A stretch of DNA of 64,000 nucleotides from CP2-2F sp034432555 (GTDB taxonomy: Bacteria > Chloroflexota > Anaerolineae > Aggregatilineales > UBA2796): positions 310,001 through 374,000 of the forward strand of contig DAOUBW010000048.1 in NCBI GenBank assembly GCA_034432555.1, in the 5' to 3' direction. The notes under the pieces are model-generated. The model made no database searches and had not been told where the DNA came from. It saw only the letters and a list, made by a program, of their open reading frames with translations. The position numbers were made by a program, and so were the translations under genes. This document shows, piece by piece, positions 16,988-24,715 of the stretch; positions within the stretch are counted from its first letter, which is position 1, and every line of letters starts with the position of its first letter.

Positions 16988-17797
16988 GTGCGTTTCGTGG
17001 AACTCAAAATCATGCGCGGCGCAGAGCCAGTTTATCTGGCAGGTAATCGGATTGGCTGTTTGTGCTTACACGGTCTGAGTGCCTCGCCGCAAGAAGTGTT
17101 TTGGTTGGCGCAGCATTTACATCAGCAGGGTTTTAGTGCGCATGTGCCGCGTTTATATGGGCATGGCATTTCGCGGAAGCATTTTCAGCGTGTGTTGTGG
17201 CGAGATTGGTATCTGAGTGCCTTAGATGGCTATCACTTGCTGCACGCCAACTGCGATCAAGTCTTTGTCATGGGACTTTCAATGGGCGGCTTGCTGGCGC
17301 TGCGCCTTGCGGCGGCGGAAGCGGTAGCTGGCGTCGCAGTGCTCGGATCGCCAATCCACCTCGATTTACCGCTGTGGTTGGCGCACTATTTGCGCTATGT
17401 GCGCCCGGCGTTGGCAGCCTCCTCACCAGAAGACGATCCATTAGATGCCCGCATTCGCAGCCTGCAAGCGCAGCGCGGCGAGCCGATCACAGGGCGCGTT
17501 GCCTACTATCAGATGAGTACTGCGGGTGTTGCTGAACTGCACAAACTGCAAGGTGAAGTCAGCCGAGCGTTGCCCAACGTGCGCGTGCCAACGTTGCTTG
17601 TCTTCTCCAAACAGGACCAAACCGTGCCGTATAAAAATTTAGCGCTTATTCAAAATGGCTTGATCAATGCGCCGAGCGTTGAAACGCTCACTTTAGAGCA
17701 ATCCGACCATATTTTAACGAACGATGTGGAGTGTGAGACGGTCTTTGCGGCGGTGGACGCCTTCGTAAAGCGCGTCGCACAGCCCAAGAAGGCGTAG
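16988..17797 (+). CDS. Alpha/beta hydrolase, carboxylesterase-like
   Basis: A 269-residue cytosolic esterase-type hydrolase beginning at GTG after AAGGTG/GAAAGG. The nucleophile is Ser98 in GLSMGG, with Asp210 (SKQDQTVP) and His241 (QSDHILT) completing the triad; the oxyanion-hole motif is LHGLSASP. It resembles the thermostable Est30/monoacylglycerol lipase-like carboxylesterases. The natural ester is unknown. The DUF1232 gene follows directly, so the two are likely one transcript. Confidence 0.88.
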   Translation: MRFVELKIMRGAEPVYLAGNRIGCLCLHGLSASPQEVFWLAQHLHQQGFSAHVPRLYGHGISRKHFQRVLWRDWYLSALDGYHLLHANCDQVFVMGLSMGGLLALRLAAAEAVAGVAVLGSPIHLDLPLWLAHYLRYVRPALAASSPEDDPLDARIRSLQAQRGEPITGRVAYYQMSTAGVAELHKLQGEVSRALPNVRVPTLLVFSKQDQTVPYKNLALIQNGLINAPSVETLTLEQSDHILTNDVECETVFAAVDAFVKRVAQPKKA

Positions 17798-17806
17798 GTG
17801 TTTGCC

Positions 17807-18286
17807 ATGGCTGATGATAAGAAGAAACGCATACAGGTGCCGCCGCCACCTGGCAATTTCGGCACCCTTGAGCGGATTTGGGAACAGCTTCGGTTAGCGT
17901 GGCTGCTCTTTGGCGATAACCGAGTCAGCCTGCTCTTAAAGGGGCTGCCTATCTTGGCGATCACCTATGTGATCTCGCCGTTGGACATGCTGCCTGCCAT
18001 CCTATTCCGCTTGCTCGGATTGATAGATGACATTGCAGTCTTTGCGCTGGCGATCATGGTCTTTAACAGCTTTTCGCCTGAAGAAGTTGTGGTGGAGCAT
18101 CTTCGGAAGCTACGCTTTGGCGCGCAGTACAAAGTCAGCAGTGATGATGAAGGCATGATTATTGACGTGAAGGCAGAGCCTGCTGAGCCTGAGCGCGAAA
18201 GCGCCGCTGACGCAGATACGGAATCTGCCGAAGACATGCCGCCCACAGAGGCACGGCAAGCACGCCAATACGGCAAACACACTTAA
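17807..18286 (+). CDS. DUF1232 (YkvA-like) membrane protein
   Basis: A 159-residue protein with the DUF1232 core at residues 25-95: LLLKGLPILAITYVISPLDMLPA, then GLIDDIAVFALAIMVFN, giving two hydrophobic segments. The conserved SPLD(x)LP and GxxDD motifs are present; their biochemical role is unknown. The C-terminal 60 residues are Glu/Ala-rich and probably disordered. The ATG at 17807 (AGGTG 6 nt upstream) is preferred to the GTG at 17798. Confidence 0.82.
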   Translation: MADDKKKRIQVPPPPGNFGTLERIWEQLRLAWLLFGDNRVSLLLKGLPILAITYVISPLDMLPAILFRLLGLIDDIAVFALAIMVFNSFSPEEVVVEHLRKLRFGAQYKVSSDDEGMIIDVKAEPAEPERESAADADTESAEDMPPTEARQARQYGKHT

Positions 18287-18314
18287 AAGCACCGCTCTGA
18301 GTGGGCTTGCCTCG

Positions 18315-18352
18315 CTATCTCTAGCCCTTTCCCCGCCACGTGAGGAAAGGGC
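18315..18352. repeat. Palindromic intergenic element, copy B
   Basis: CTATCTCT is followed by a perfect 9-bp hairpin, GCCCTTTCC (18324-18332) with GGAAAGGGC (18344-18352), around CCGCCACGTGA. Copy A at 9996-10107 shares CTATCTCT, the TTTCCCC tract and the CACGTGA centre. It lies between convergent genes, where it could also act as a terminator. Confidence 0.5.
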
Positions 18353-18397
18353 ATCAGAAGGCGTGTGAAGCCCGACAGGGCGCGCTGGCAGGGTCAC

Positions 18398-19108
18398 CTA
18401 ATTGCCAAAGCGCACCACGATCACGCCCGTCAGGCTTTGGCAGAAACGGTCGCCATTTCGTAAGGGCATCACTTCCCAAGCATAGTTGCCCAAGCCACCG
18501 AACAGCGCACGCTCAAAGGTGACCGTTGTCTCCTCCACAATGCCCACAAAATCGTAGCGATTGCTGGGCGAGAGCAGCCACACATAATAGCCCTCGGCGC
18601 CGTCAACGGGCGTCCACGTCACCTGAGCGTCGGTAGCGCGATCAGCGATGAGGGTTGTGGTCGGATTGCTGCGGGTGAAGGTGCTGCACGCCGCGCTAAA
18701 GGTGCGGTCAGGGGCGATGGTCGGCGGTGCGCCCACCAAAGTTGCGCTCAGCACGCCCAAACTTTCCGTGCGGCGGATGGCGGGCGTCAGGGTGGGGCGT
18801 TGCGTCGGCGCGGGCGGCTGCGTCGGCGCTGTGATGGGCGCTTCAGGCGTCCAAGTGGGTGGCAAAGTGGCGCCGCCAGGCGCGGAAAGGCTCTCTGGGG
18901 TAGCAGTCTCCGGCGGCGGCTGTGCCTCACCAAGCCCAACGGTCGGCAGGCTGCCGGGCGTCCAGGTGGGCGGCAGGGTTACCGTCGGAAGAGGTGTGTT
19001 GCTTGGTGTAAAGGTCGGCAGCGGTGTTTGGGTAGGTTCGGGTGCGCTACAGGCTGCCAGCAGGGCGCTAACCAGCAACCACAGCACAACGTGCGTTTTT
19101 CGCATCAT
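18398..19108 (-). CDS. Lipoprotein with Pro/Thr-rich stalk, unknown domain
   Basis: A 236-residue lipoprotein. The signal peptide ends in the lipobox LLAAC (Cys20). Residues 22-115 are low-complexity Pro/Thr, with PTWTPG and PPTWTPEAP repeats. The C-terminal 110 residues (TFTRSNPTTTLIADRATDAQVTW and YYVWLLSPSNRYDFVG in part, then YAWEVMPLRNGDRFCQSLTG) look like a fibronectin-type III or Ig-like beta sandwich with two Cys. No enzymatic motif is visible. It follows the small membrane protein gene by 16 bp in the hemoglobin operon. Confidence 0.75.
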   Translation of the reverse strand: MMRKTHVVLWLLVSALLAACSAPEPTQTPLPTFTPSNTPLPTVTLPPTWTPGSLPTVGLGEAQPPPETATPESLSAPGGATLPPTWTPEAPITAPTQPPAPTQRPTLTPAIRRTESLGVLSATLVGAPPTIAPDRTFSAACSTFTRSNPTTTLIADRATDAQVTWTPVDGAEGYYVWLLSPSNRYDFVGIVEETTVTFERALFGGLGNYAWEVMPLRNGDRFCQSLTGVIVVRFGN

Positions 19109-19124
19109 CTTCTTCTTATACCTT

Positions 19125-19535
19125 TCACGGCGCGCTGAGCGCCTCTGCGATAGCGAACAAAGCCCAGATCAGCACAGCGCTGCCGATGAGCGCACCAACC
19201 AACACATACAGCGCGGCAGCTTTGCCGATCTGTAAGGGCGACTCGGCAAAGTCGAAGCCGACCAGCAGACGCCAGCCTATCCAATAGAGCGCTAAGCCCA
19301 GGCTTGCTACACCAATCAGGAGCGCGTTGGCAAGCCCTATGTTGATTTGATCAGGGCGAGTGCGGAAGAACAGGTTAAAGAGGATCAATGCAATCACGGT
19401 GGTGGTGATCAGCGCGGTGAGTGCTGCCAACAAAATGCGCGTCCGTCGGGCGCGCTTACTCAGCCAGTGGGCAGTGCGCTCTAGCACGCCGCTTGGTAGG
19501 GCTTCCTTAATGGGCGGTGCCTTCTGCTTGCTCAT
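19125..19535 (-). CDS. Small three-helix membrane protein
   Basis: A 136-residue protein with three hydrophobic helices at about residues 34-56, 67-90 and 105-130, and a basic N-terminal region (SKRARRTR) that should stay in the cytosol. It is not recognised as a named family. Its start overlaps the stop of the truncated hemoglobin gene by 4 bp (ATGA), so it is translationally coupled to it. A role in heme-protein or respiratory function is only a guess from that position. Confidence 0.7.
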   Translation of the reverse strand: MSKQKAPPIKEALPSGVLERTAHWLSKRARRTRILLAALTALITTTVIALILFNLFFRTRPDQINIGLANALLIGVASLGLALYWIGWRLLVGFDFAESPLQIGKAAALYVLVGALIGSAVLIWALFAIAEALSAP

Positions 19536-19951
19536 GAGGTTTGCCCGTGCAATATGCCGTTCAGCGGATAATTGATCATGAAGGTGGCGGCGTTCTCGAA
19601 GTAAGCGCGCATCTGGCTGTAGGCAGGCTCTGCGATGTGCGCCTCATCAAGGGCTGCCAGCATCGCCGCAACCCATGCGTCACGCTCTGCCTGCCCGATG
19701 GCATAGGGCGCGTGGCGCATTCGCAGGCGTGGATGCCCACGTTCAGCGTTGTAATCAGCAGGTCCACCGAAGTATTGGATCACAAACTGGCGCAGGCGGC
19801 GTTCGGCGCCTGCCATATCGTGATCGGGATAGAGCGGGCGCAAGATCGGATCGGTGCTGACACGCTCATAAAAGGCGGCGATCAGGCGCTCGAAGGCTTC
19901 CGCGCCGATTAATTCATACACACTTTTGGCGCTGTGACGGCTCTCAGTCAT
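19532..19951 (-). CDS. Group II truncated hemoglobin
   Basis: A 139-residue truncated globin of the trHbO type. Proximal His80 lies in RMRHAPYAIG, Trp93 is the conserved group II G8 tryptophan (RDAWVAAM), and FYERV near residue 28 holds the B10 tyrosine region. Such proteins bind O2, NO or peroxide-type ligands at heme and often protect against oxidative or nitrosative stress. A good promoter (19987-20016) lies immediately upstream. It leads a three-gene minus-strand operon. Confidence 0.93.
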   Translation of the reverse strand: MTESRHSAKSVYELIGAEAFERLIAAFYERVSTDPILRPLYPDHDMAGAERRLRQFVIQYFGGPADYNAERGHPRLRMRHAPYAIGQAERDAWVAAMLAALDEAHIAEPAYSQMRAYFENAATFMINYPLNGILHGQTS

Positions 19952-19986
19952 TGGTCTAGCATCTCTCGGTAATATTTCTGAGCGCT

Positions 19987-20016
19987 ATTATAGCCTGCCT
20001 CTGCCGATCTGTTCAA
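19987..20016 (-). promoter_or_regulatory. Promoter of truncated hemoglobin operon
   Basis: On the minus strand TTGAAC (20011-20016), an 18-bp spacer and a perfect TATAAT (19987-19992) preceded by GGC, about 35 bp upstream of the ATG. Confidence 0.7.
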
Positions 20017-20107
20017 TTTTGGGCGACTGCGCGAGAGTGGCGCTTGGCAACCTGCACATCATAAACAAAAATTGACGCTTTTCGAATGATCATATTTTTG
20101 CGTGGTG

Positions 20108-20116
20108 TGGTATACT
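20108..20116 (+). promoter_or_regulatory. Extended -10 of TIR cassette
   Basis: TGGTATACT, an extended -10 with TATACT at 20111-20116, in an AT-rich segment 44 bp before the first gene. A TTGACG at 20072 is too far upstream to serve as its -35. Confidence 0.5.
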
Positions 20117-20159
20117 TTCAAATGTTTTATGCAAGGCGGACAAGGTATATACAGTAAAG

Positions 20160-20396
20160 ATGGCAAAATCACTTAACAACCTATGGGCTAAGTTGCCGCC
20201 AACCAAAACCTCTTCTTACGAACTTGCCCAGCGCCGTGTTGCTCGCGGCGTCGCTACAGATGTTTCCGAATTATACGTAGAGCTTACCCCTGAGCAGCGT
20301 GCAAACGTCGAAGCTATCACGCAGCAGGCGAACACACGCAAGCGTGTGCCACCGCTGTGGCTTCAAATCAGAACAGGGCGTATTGAATTACCATAA
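20160..20396 (+). CDS. Hypothetical small protein, TIR cassette gene 1
   Basis: A 78-residue basic protein of unknown family. It begins with a Lys/Leu-rich segment (MAKSLNNLWAKLPP), has a central helical stretch (YVELTPEQRANVEAITQQAN) and ends RIELP. There is no membrane segment or known motif. It is the first gene behind an AT-rich promoter and is followed by an AT-rich 53-bp gap and two further same-strand genes. Small size and position recall antitoxins or adaptor proteins of defence operons, but nothing in the sequence proves it. Confidence 0.6.
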   Translation: MAKSLNNLWAKLPPTKTSSYELAQRRVARGVATDVSELYVELTPEQRANVEAITQQANTRKRVPPLWLQIRTGRIELP

Positions 20397-20449
20397 ATTA
20401 TAGTTTAAAATAATACTTAATTCTTTTTAATAGCAAATCGAGAAATAGT

Positions 20450-20917
20450 ATGTTACCTTGTGAGCCTGACCCGATCATTCAAGACCTCATGCGTCTAATT
20501 GATGCGAGGCTTTTTAATAGTATAACTTATAGGCTTGCTGAAGCAGAAGGTGACTGCGGTTTGATTATCACTGACAGGCACTGCGGCGAGATGGCTTTCA
20601 CTGTGCAGGCGTACTCTCCCGCTGAATATGTTTTTACACTTCCCCTGAGTGACTCAATTCCGATAAACTGCCGCAGCCTGAGCAAAATGCGCGACCACAT
20701 TCAATGCTTTTGTACTGAATACCACTTTGTTTTTCAACCAGCGCAGCTTGAGGGTGCGGTCCGCTTTGCTGGCGAACTTCTTGCTGGCTGGCATCGTGAG
20801 CCAACGGCACTCACGCGGGAATTTACTAGGGTTTTAAACCGTTTGCGCGGCGTTTATTGTCCCCCTCACTATCGCTCACTTCAAAATAGCATCCTTGATT
20901 ACTTGCAAGAATGCTGA
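20450..20917 (+). CDS. Hypothetical protein, TIR cassette gene 2
   Basis: A 155-residue protein not recognised as a family. It is Cys-rich for its size (CEPD, GDCG, DRHCG, INCRS, QCFC, YCPP, QEC), with no CxxC pair typical of a zinc ribbon, no membrane segment and no nuclease or kinase motif. The C-terminal half is helical (FTRVLNRLRG, LQNSILDYLQEC). It ends 11 bp before the TIR gene, whose ribosome site overlaps its stop, so the two are coupled. A regulator or sensor for the TIR effector is a reasonable but untested idea. Confidence 0.6.
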   Translation: MLPCEPDPIIQDLMRLIDARLFNSITYRLAEAEGDCGLIITDRHCGEMAFTVQAYSPAEYVFTLPLSDSIPINCRSLSKMRDHIQCFCTEYHFVFQPAQLEGAVRFAGELLAGWHREPTALTREFTRVLNRLRGVYCPPHYRSLQNSILDYLQEC

Positions 20918-20928
20918 AGGATAACACT

Positions 20929-21603
20929 ATGGGGAAAACTATTTTTGTTAGCCATGCCAGCCTTGACTCCGAGATGGCACAAATTTTGAAAAGGTCTATT
21001 GAAGAAACCTTTGTGAACAATGTGGCTGTCTTTGCCTCGTCTATTGATCTGGGCGAAATCTGGCTGCCGCGTATTCAAGCAGAATTGGCAACCGCTGAAA
21101 TCAGCCTGTTTCTGATGACGCCTAACTCGCTGGCTCGCTCTTGGGTTTGGTTTGAGATGGGCGCGGTGTGGCGCAGGTATGAAGCAGGCGAGATGCTGCT
21201 CATCCCTGTTTGCTATGATATTAGCGTTGAGCAACTACCCCGCCCACTTGGCGACACACAAGCCATACGTCTTGAAAAGGCGGAAGATGTCCACACCTTA
21301 CACACACGCATTATAGATTTCTTAAAAAAATCTTCGGTTCACGGCAGGATAACCAAACTACGCGCTAGAGCAGCCTTCAAAAGATTAGGGGAAGCCTATA
21401 CGCAACCCGTTGCGGTGTCAGACACACCGCTTGAAGATTATCAAAAAGCTGTTCTAGCAGCGTTAACACATCTTGCTCAGCAAGGGAGCCTTCCGATACA
21501 AGCCTTCGATGTCTTTGAACAATACGGCGTCATTGATCTGCAAACCATGAGGGTTTTGCAAGAGACAACCTTTACTACGTTAAAGCGCAAAGATAGGTCT
21601 TAA
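20929..21603 (+). CDS. TIR-domain protein, probable NADase effector
   Basis: A 224-residue protein. The ATG at 20929 is chosen because AAGGA lies 7 nt upstream; an in-frame ATG at 20911 lacks this. Residues 4-130 form a TIR domain: box 1 is FVSHASLD, followed by VFASSIDLG and LFLMTPNSL, and the SWVWFE segment places Glu76 where TIR NADases carry their catalytic glutamate. The remaining 90 residues are a helical extension without a known name. TIR enzymes cleave NAD+ in antiphage systems such as Thoeris and in TIR-STING; here the sensor would have to be one of the two upstream proteins. Its stop interlocks with the convergent CBS gene. Confidence 0.85.
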   Translation: MGKTIFVSHASLDSEMAQILKRSIEETFVNNVAVFASSIDLGEIWLPRIQAELATAEISLFLMTPNSLARSWVWFEMGAVWRRYEAGEMLLIPVCYDISVEQLPRPLGDTQAIRLEKAEDVHTLHTRIIDFLKKSSVHGRITKLRARAAFKRLGEAYTQPVAVSDTPLEDYQKAVLAALTHLAQQGSLPIQAFDVFEQYGVIDLQTMRVLQETTFTTLKRKDRS

Positions 21604-22010
21604 GTTGAATTTGCGCCTGCAAAGGTCTCTTGCCACCAACGCAGCACATCCACTTGATGGATCACACCAACGGGACGCAGCGCGTTCAAAACCACAATGG
21701 CGTGTAGGTTGTTGCGGCTCATCTGCTCTACAGCATCTAGCATCAAGCTGTCTTCTGCCAGCGCCACCAAACGTTGGCGTGGTGTCATCAAGCGTGCCAC
21801 ATTTACCTGCAACAGGCGTTGCTCACCGCGAGACATCTCACGCAGAATATCGGTTGCCGTCAGCAAGCCTTCAATCGTATCCGACAGCAGTTCGGTAACC
21901 ACCAGCACACGCGAATGTGCTTGCAGCATCTTCTGAATAGCCTCTGCCAGCATAACATCTGGGTGTGTTTCCACCACAGGGGACATATAATCCCGCGCAA
22001 GAGATGGCAT
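21600..22010 (-). CDS. Tandem CBS-domain protein
   Basis: A 136-residue protein with two CBS domains, at about residues 5-65 (RDYMSPVVETHPDVMLAEAI) and 75-130 (RLMTPRQRLVALAEDSL), forming one Bateman module. Such modules bind adenine nucleotides and tune a partner. No catalytic domain is fused. The start at 22010 follows GGAGG by 5 nt; an upstream in-frame ATG at 22040 lacks a site. Its 3' end overlaps the TIR gene stop by 4 bp. It is divergent from lgt. Confidence 0.9.
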   Translation of the reverse strand: MPSLARDYMSPVVETHPDVMLAEAIQKMLQAHSRVLVVTELLSDTIEGLLTATDILREMSRGEQRLLQVNVARLMTPRQRLVALAEDSLMLDAVEQMSRNNLHAIVVLNALRPVGVIHQVDVLRWWQETFAGANST

Positions 22011-22092
22011 ACCAACCTCCAACAGCCACTCGCCTTTCAAGCATTATACAGTACAATAGCCGCTGTTGAACTGGCTGCCAAAAGGAACCTAC

Positions 22093-22926
22093 ATGTTCGA
22101 CGCCTACGGCATTCACCTCGGACCGCTCTACATCCGCTTCTACGCCCTGCTCTTGATCAGCGGGATGGTGGCGGCTGCCTACCTGACCATCCGCCGTGCG
22201 CCGCGCTTTGGGCTTGATCCCAAATATGTGTGGGATGGGCTGACGTGGGCGATCATTCCCGGCTTGATCGGCGCACGGCTCTACCACGTCCTAACGCCTT
22301 CGCCTGCCAGCGGGCTGACGACGCAATACTACCTTGAGAATCCGCTGCAAATGCTCGCCATTTGGAACGGTGGCTTAGGCATTTATGGCGCAATTGTCGG
22401 TGGCGTGTTGGGCATTTGGCTCTATGCGCGGCGGCACAGGCAGCCGCTGCTGCGCTGGCTCGATCTGATTGCGCCAGCGATGGCGGTTGGGCAGGCAATC
22501 GGGCGCTGGGGCAATTTTGTCAATCAGGAACTGTACGGCGCACCAAGCGACCTGCCATGGGCAATTTATATTGATGAGGCGAACCGCCTGCCTGCCTACG
22601 CTGCCTTTGAGCGCTTTCATCCACTGTTCCTCTATGAATCGCTGTGGATGCTTGGCACTGCCCTGATCCTGATGGGCTTGGCGTGGCGCTGGCGTGATCG
22701 CGGGCGGCAGGGCGATATTCTGCTGCTGTATATCGCATCCTACGCAATTATCCGCTTCCTGCTGGACTTCTTGCGGCTGGATAGCCACACCCTTCAAGGC
22801 ATTCAGGGTCTTCCGACGCTCACCACTGCACAGATCGTCTCGCTGGTGGCGGCAGGCGTTGCCTTCAGCTTGTTAGGGCTGAGCCGTCGGCGTGCTTTCA
22901 ATAAAAGTGCCCCCAACAGTGATTGA
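22093..22926 (+). CDS. lgt: Prolipoprotein diacylglyceryl transferase
   Basis: A 277-residue, seven-helix membrane enzyme that moves diacylglycerol from phosphatidylglycerol to the lipobox Cys of prolipoproteins, the first step of lipoprotein maturation. The signature GRWGNFVNQELYG spans residues 137-149, with Arg138, Asn141, Asn144 and Glu146 conserved. It serves the many lipobox proteins seen in this window. The ATG at 22093 follows AAAGGA; a TTG at 22066 is the alternative. It stands alone between a CBS gene and padR. Confidence 0.95.
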   Translation: MFDAYGIHLGPLYIRFYALLLISGMVAAAYLTIRRAPRFGLDPKYVWDGLTWAIIPGLIGARLYHVLTPSPASGLTTQYYLENPLQMLAIWNGGLGIYGAIVGGVLGIWLYARRHRQPLLRWLDLIAPAMAVGQAIGRWGNFVNQELYGAPSDLPWAIYIDEANRLPAYAAFERFHPLFLYESLWMLGTALILMGLAWRWRDRGRQGDILLLYIASYAIIRFLLDFLRLDSHTLQGIQGLPTLTTAQIVSLVAAGVAFSLLGLSRRRAFNKSAPNSD

Positions 22927-22990
22927 CGCACGCGCCTATCCGTGTTACCCTGATCAATATGCGTGAGCAGATGCGTGAGGCAACCAAACC

Positions 22991-23704
22991 ATGACCGATG
23001 CCGAACTAGCTATCCTCAGCTTGCTTCATGAAAAGCCAAGCTATGACCATGAGTTGAGCAAAGTTATTGAGCTGCGCGGCTTGCGCCGCTGGACGGCAAT
23101 TGGTGCCTCTTCCATGTACTACGTGCTGGATAAACTGGAACGGCAAGGCTTGGTGCGCCAAGAGACCGATGGCGACGGACGCCGCCTTTTCTCCATTAGC
23201 CCTGCCGGGCTAGGCGTGCTGCAAACCTCCATCGCCGACCTGATCGGCACGGCACGCGCCTACGATAAAGGCTTTGAGCAAGGCTTGGCGAACCTGTCCG
23301 CCCTCAAAAAGAGCCAAATCCTAACCTCGCTGCTGGGCAGGCAGCAAGATTTGAACCTGCAAATTCTGCGCCTGCGCGAAACCTACCTGCGCGAAAAGCC
23401 AACGCTCACTTTTTCCGCCGCTGCCATGTATGAACACCGCCTGCACATGCTTGAAGCAGAATTGGTGTGGCTGAAAGACTTTATTCCCGCCTGGGAAGCC
23501 CAAGCACCCGATGACCCAGAAACGCCCATCGAACCGCACATTGTGCCGCGTGAGCGCCAAGTCATCTTGCCCCAAGACCCTGACTCCGTCCATAAACAGC
23601 GCACGCAACCCGTCTCTACCGACCGTATGCCAACACCGCCGGCGGTCCGTACTGAGATCAAGCCTACTCCCAAAGCCTCTGAAGACACACTCGAGGACGT
23701 CTAG
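22991..23704 (+). CDS. PadR-family transcriptional regulator
   Basis: A 237-residue regulator. Residues 1-95 form the PadR winged helix (AELAILSLLHEKPSYDHELS, GASSMYYVLDKLERQGLV), followed by a helical effector/dimerisation region to about residue 175. The last 60 residues are Pro/Thr-rich and probably disordered, with no family counterpart. PadR repressors commonly bind small phenolics or drugs. It ends 6 bp before recA and shares its transcript, which is unusual, since recA is normally under LexA. Confidence 0.9.
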   Translation: MTDAELAILSLLHEKPSYDHELSKVIELRGLRRWTAIGASSMYYVLDKLERQGLVRQETDGDGRRLFSISPAGLGVLQTSIADLIGTARAYDKGFEQGLANLSALKKSQILTSLLGRQQDLNLQILRLRETYLREKPTLTFSAAAMYEHRLHMLEAELVWLKDFIPAWEAQAPDDPETPIEPHIVPRERQVILPQDPDSVHKQRTQPVSTDRMPTPPAVRTEIKPTPKASEDTLEDV

Positions 23705-23710
23705 CCACCT

Positions 23711-24715
23711 ATGACCACTGATGATGGACGCAAAAAAGCACTGGACGCCACCGTACAAGACCTGACCAAACGCTTTGGCGAAGGCGCAGTGCTGCGGCTG
23801 GGTGAAGCACAGCATTTACAAGTGCAGGCGATCCCAAGCGGTTCGCTGGCACTCGATATTGCGCTTGGCGTTGGCGGCGTGCCACGTGGACGCATTACCG
23901 AAATTTACGGACCAGAGAGCAGCGGTAAAACCACTATCTGCCTACACATCATCGCTGAGGCGCAGCGGCAAGGCGGCGTCTGTGCCTTTATTGATATGGA
24001 ACACGCCCTCGACCCACGCTACGCAGCGCGTATCGGTGTGAATGTGAATAGCCTGTGGATTTCCCAGCCCGACTATGCCGAACAGGCACTAGAGATTTGC
24101 GAGGCGTTGGTGCGCTCGGCTGCCTTTGATGTGATTGTGCTGGATAGCGTTGCAGCCCTTGTGCCAAAGGCAGAGATCGAGGGCGAGATGGGCGATTCTT
24201 TCGTGGGCTTGCAAGCGCGCTTGATGAGCCAAGCACTCCGCAAGCTCAGTGGTGCGATCAGCCACTCCAACGCGGTGATGCTCTTTACTAACCAACTGCG
24301 CGAGAAAGTCGGTATCGTCTATGGCAGCCCAGAGGTAACCACCGGCGGACGCGCCTTAAAGTTTTATGCCAGTGTGCGCCTTGATATTCGCCGCACGCAA
24401 GGCATCAAAAGCGGTGAGGAAGATATTGGCAACCATGTGCGCGTCCGCGTGACCAAGAACAAAGTGGCACCACCCTTCCGCGAGGCTGAGTTTGACATCA
24501 TGTTCAACGAAGGCATCAGCAAAGTGGGTGATATTTTGGATATTGGCGCCGAGATTGGCGTCTTGGAGAAGCGCGGCGCCTTCTACCGCTATGGCGAACA
24601 GCTTCTAGGGCAAGGGCGCGAGGCTGCCAAGAATTTTCTGAAGGAAAACGCCGCCCTTGCCGCAGCCATTGAACAGGCGATCCGCGCACAGTATGGCTTG
24701 GTGAAGGCGACCTAG
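23711..24715 (+). CDS. recA: Recombinase RecA
   Basis: A 334-residue homologous-recombination ATPase that coats single-stranded DNA and drives strand exchange and the SOS response. Walker A GPESSGKTT is at residues 67-75, MEHALDP and VIVLDSVAALVP (Walker B) follow, and FTNQLREKVG is in the L2 loop region. It is shorter than the 353-residue Escherichia coli enzyme: the acidic C-terminal tail is missing, as in several deep-branching phyla. No LexA box was seen between padR and recA. Its TAG interlocks by 4 bp with the convergent glycosyltransferase stop. Confidence 0.97.
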   Translation: MTTDDGRKKALDATVQDLTKRFGEGAVLRLGEAQHLQVQAIPSGSLALDIALGVGGVPRGRITEIYGPESSGKTTICLHIIAEAQRQGGVCAFIDMEHALDPRYAARIGVNVNSLWISQPDYAEQALEICEALVRSAAFDVIVLDSVAALVPKAEIEGEMGDSFVGLQARLMSQALRKLSGAISHSNAVMLFTNQLREKVGIVYGSPEVTTGGRALKFYASVRLDIRRTQGIKSGEEDIGNHVRVRVTKNKVAPPFREAEFDIMFNEGISKVGDILDIGAEIGVLEKRGAFYRYGEQLLGQGREAAKNFLKENAALAAAIEQAIRAQYGLVKAT

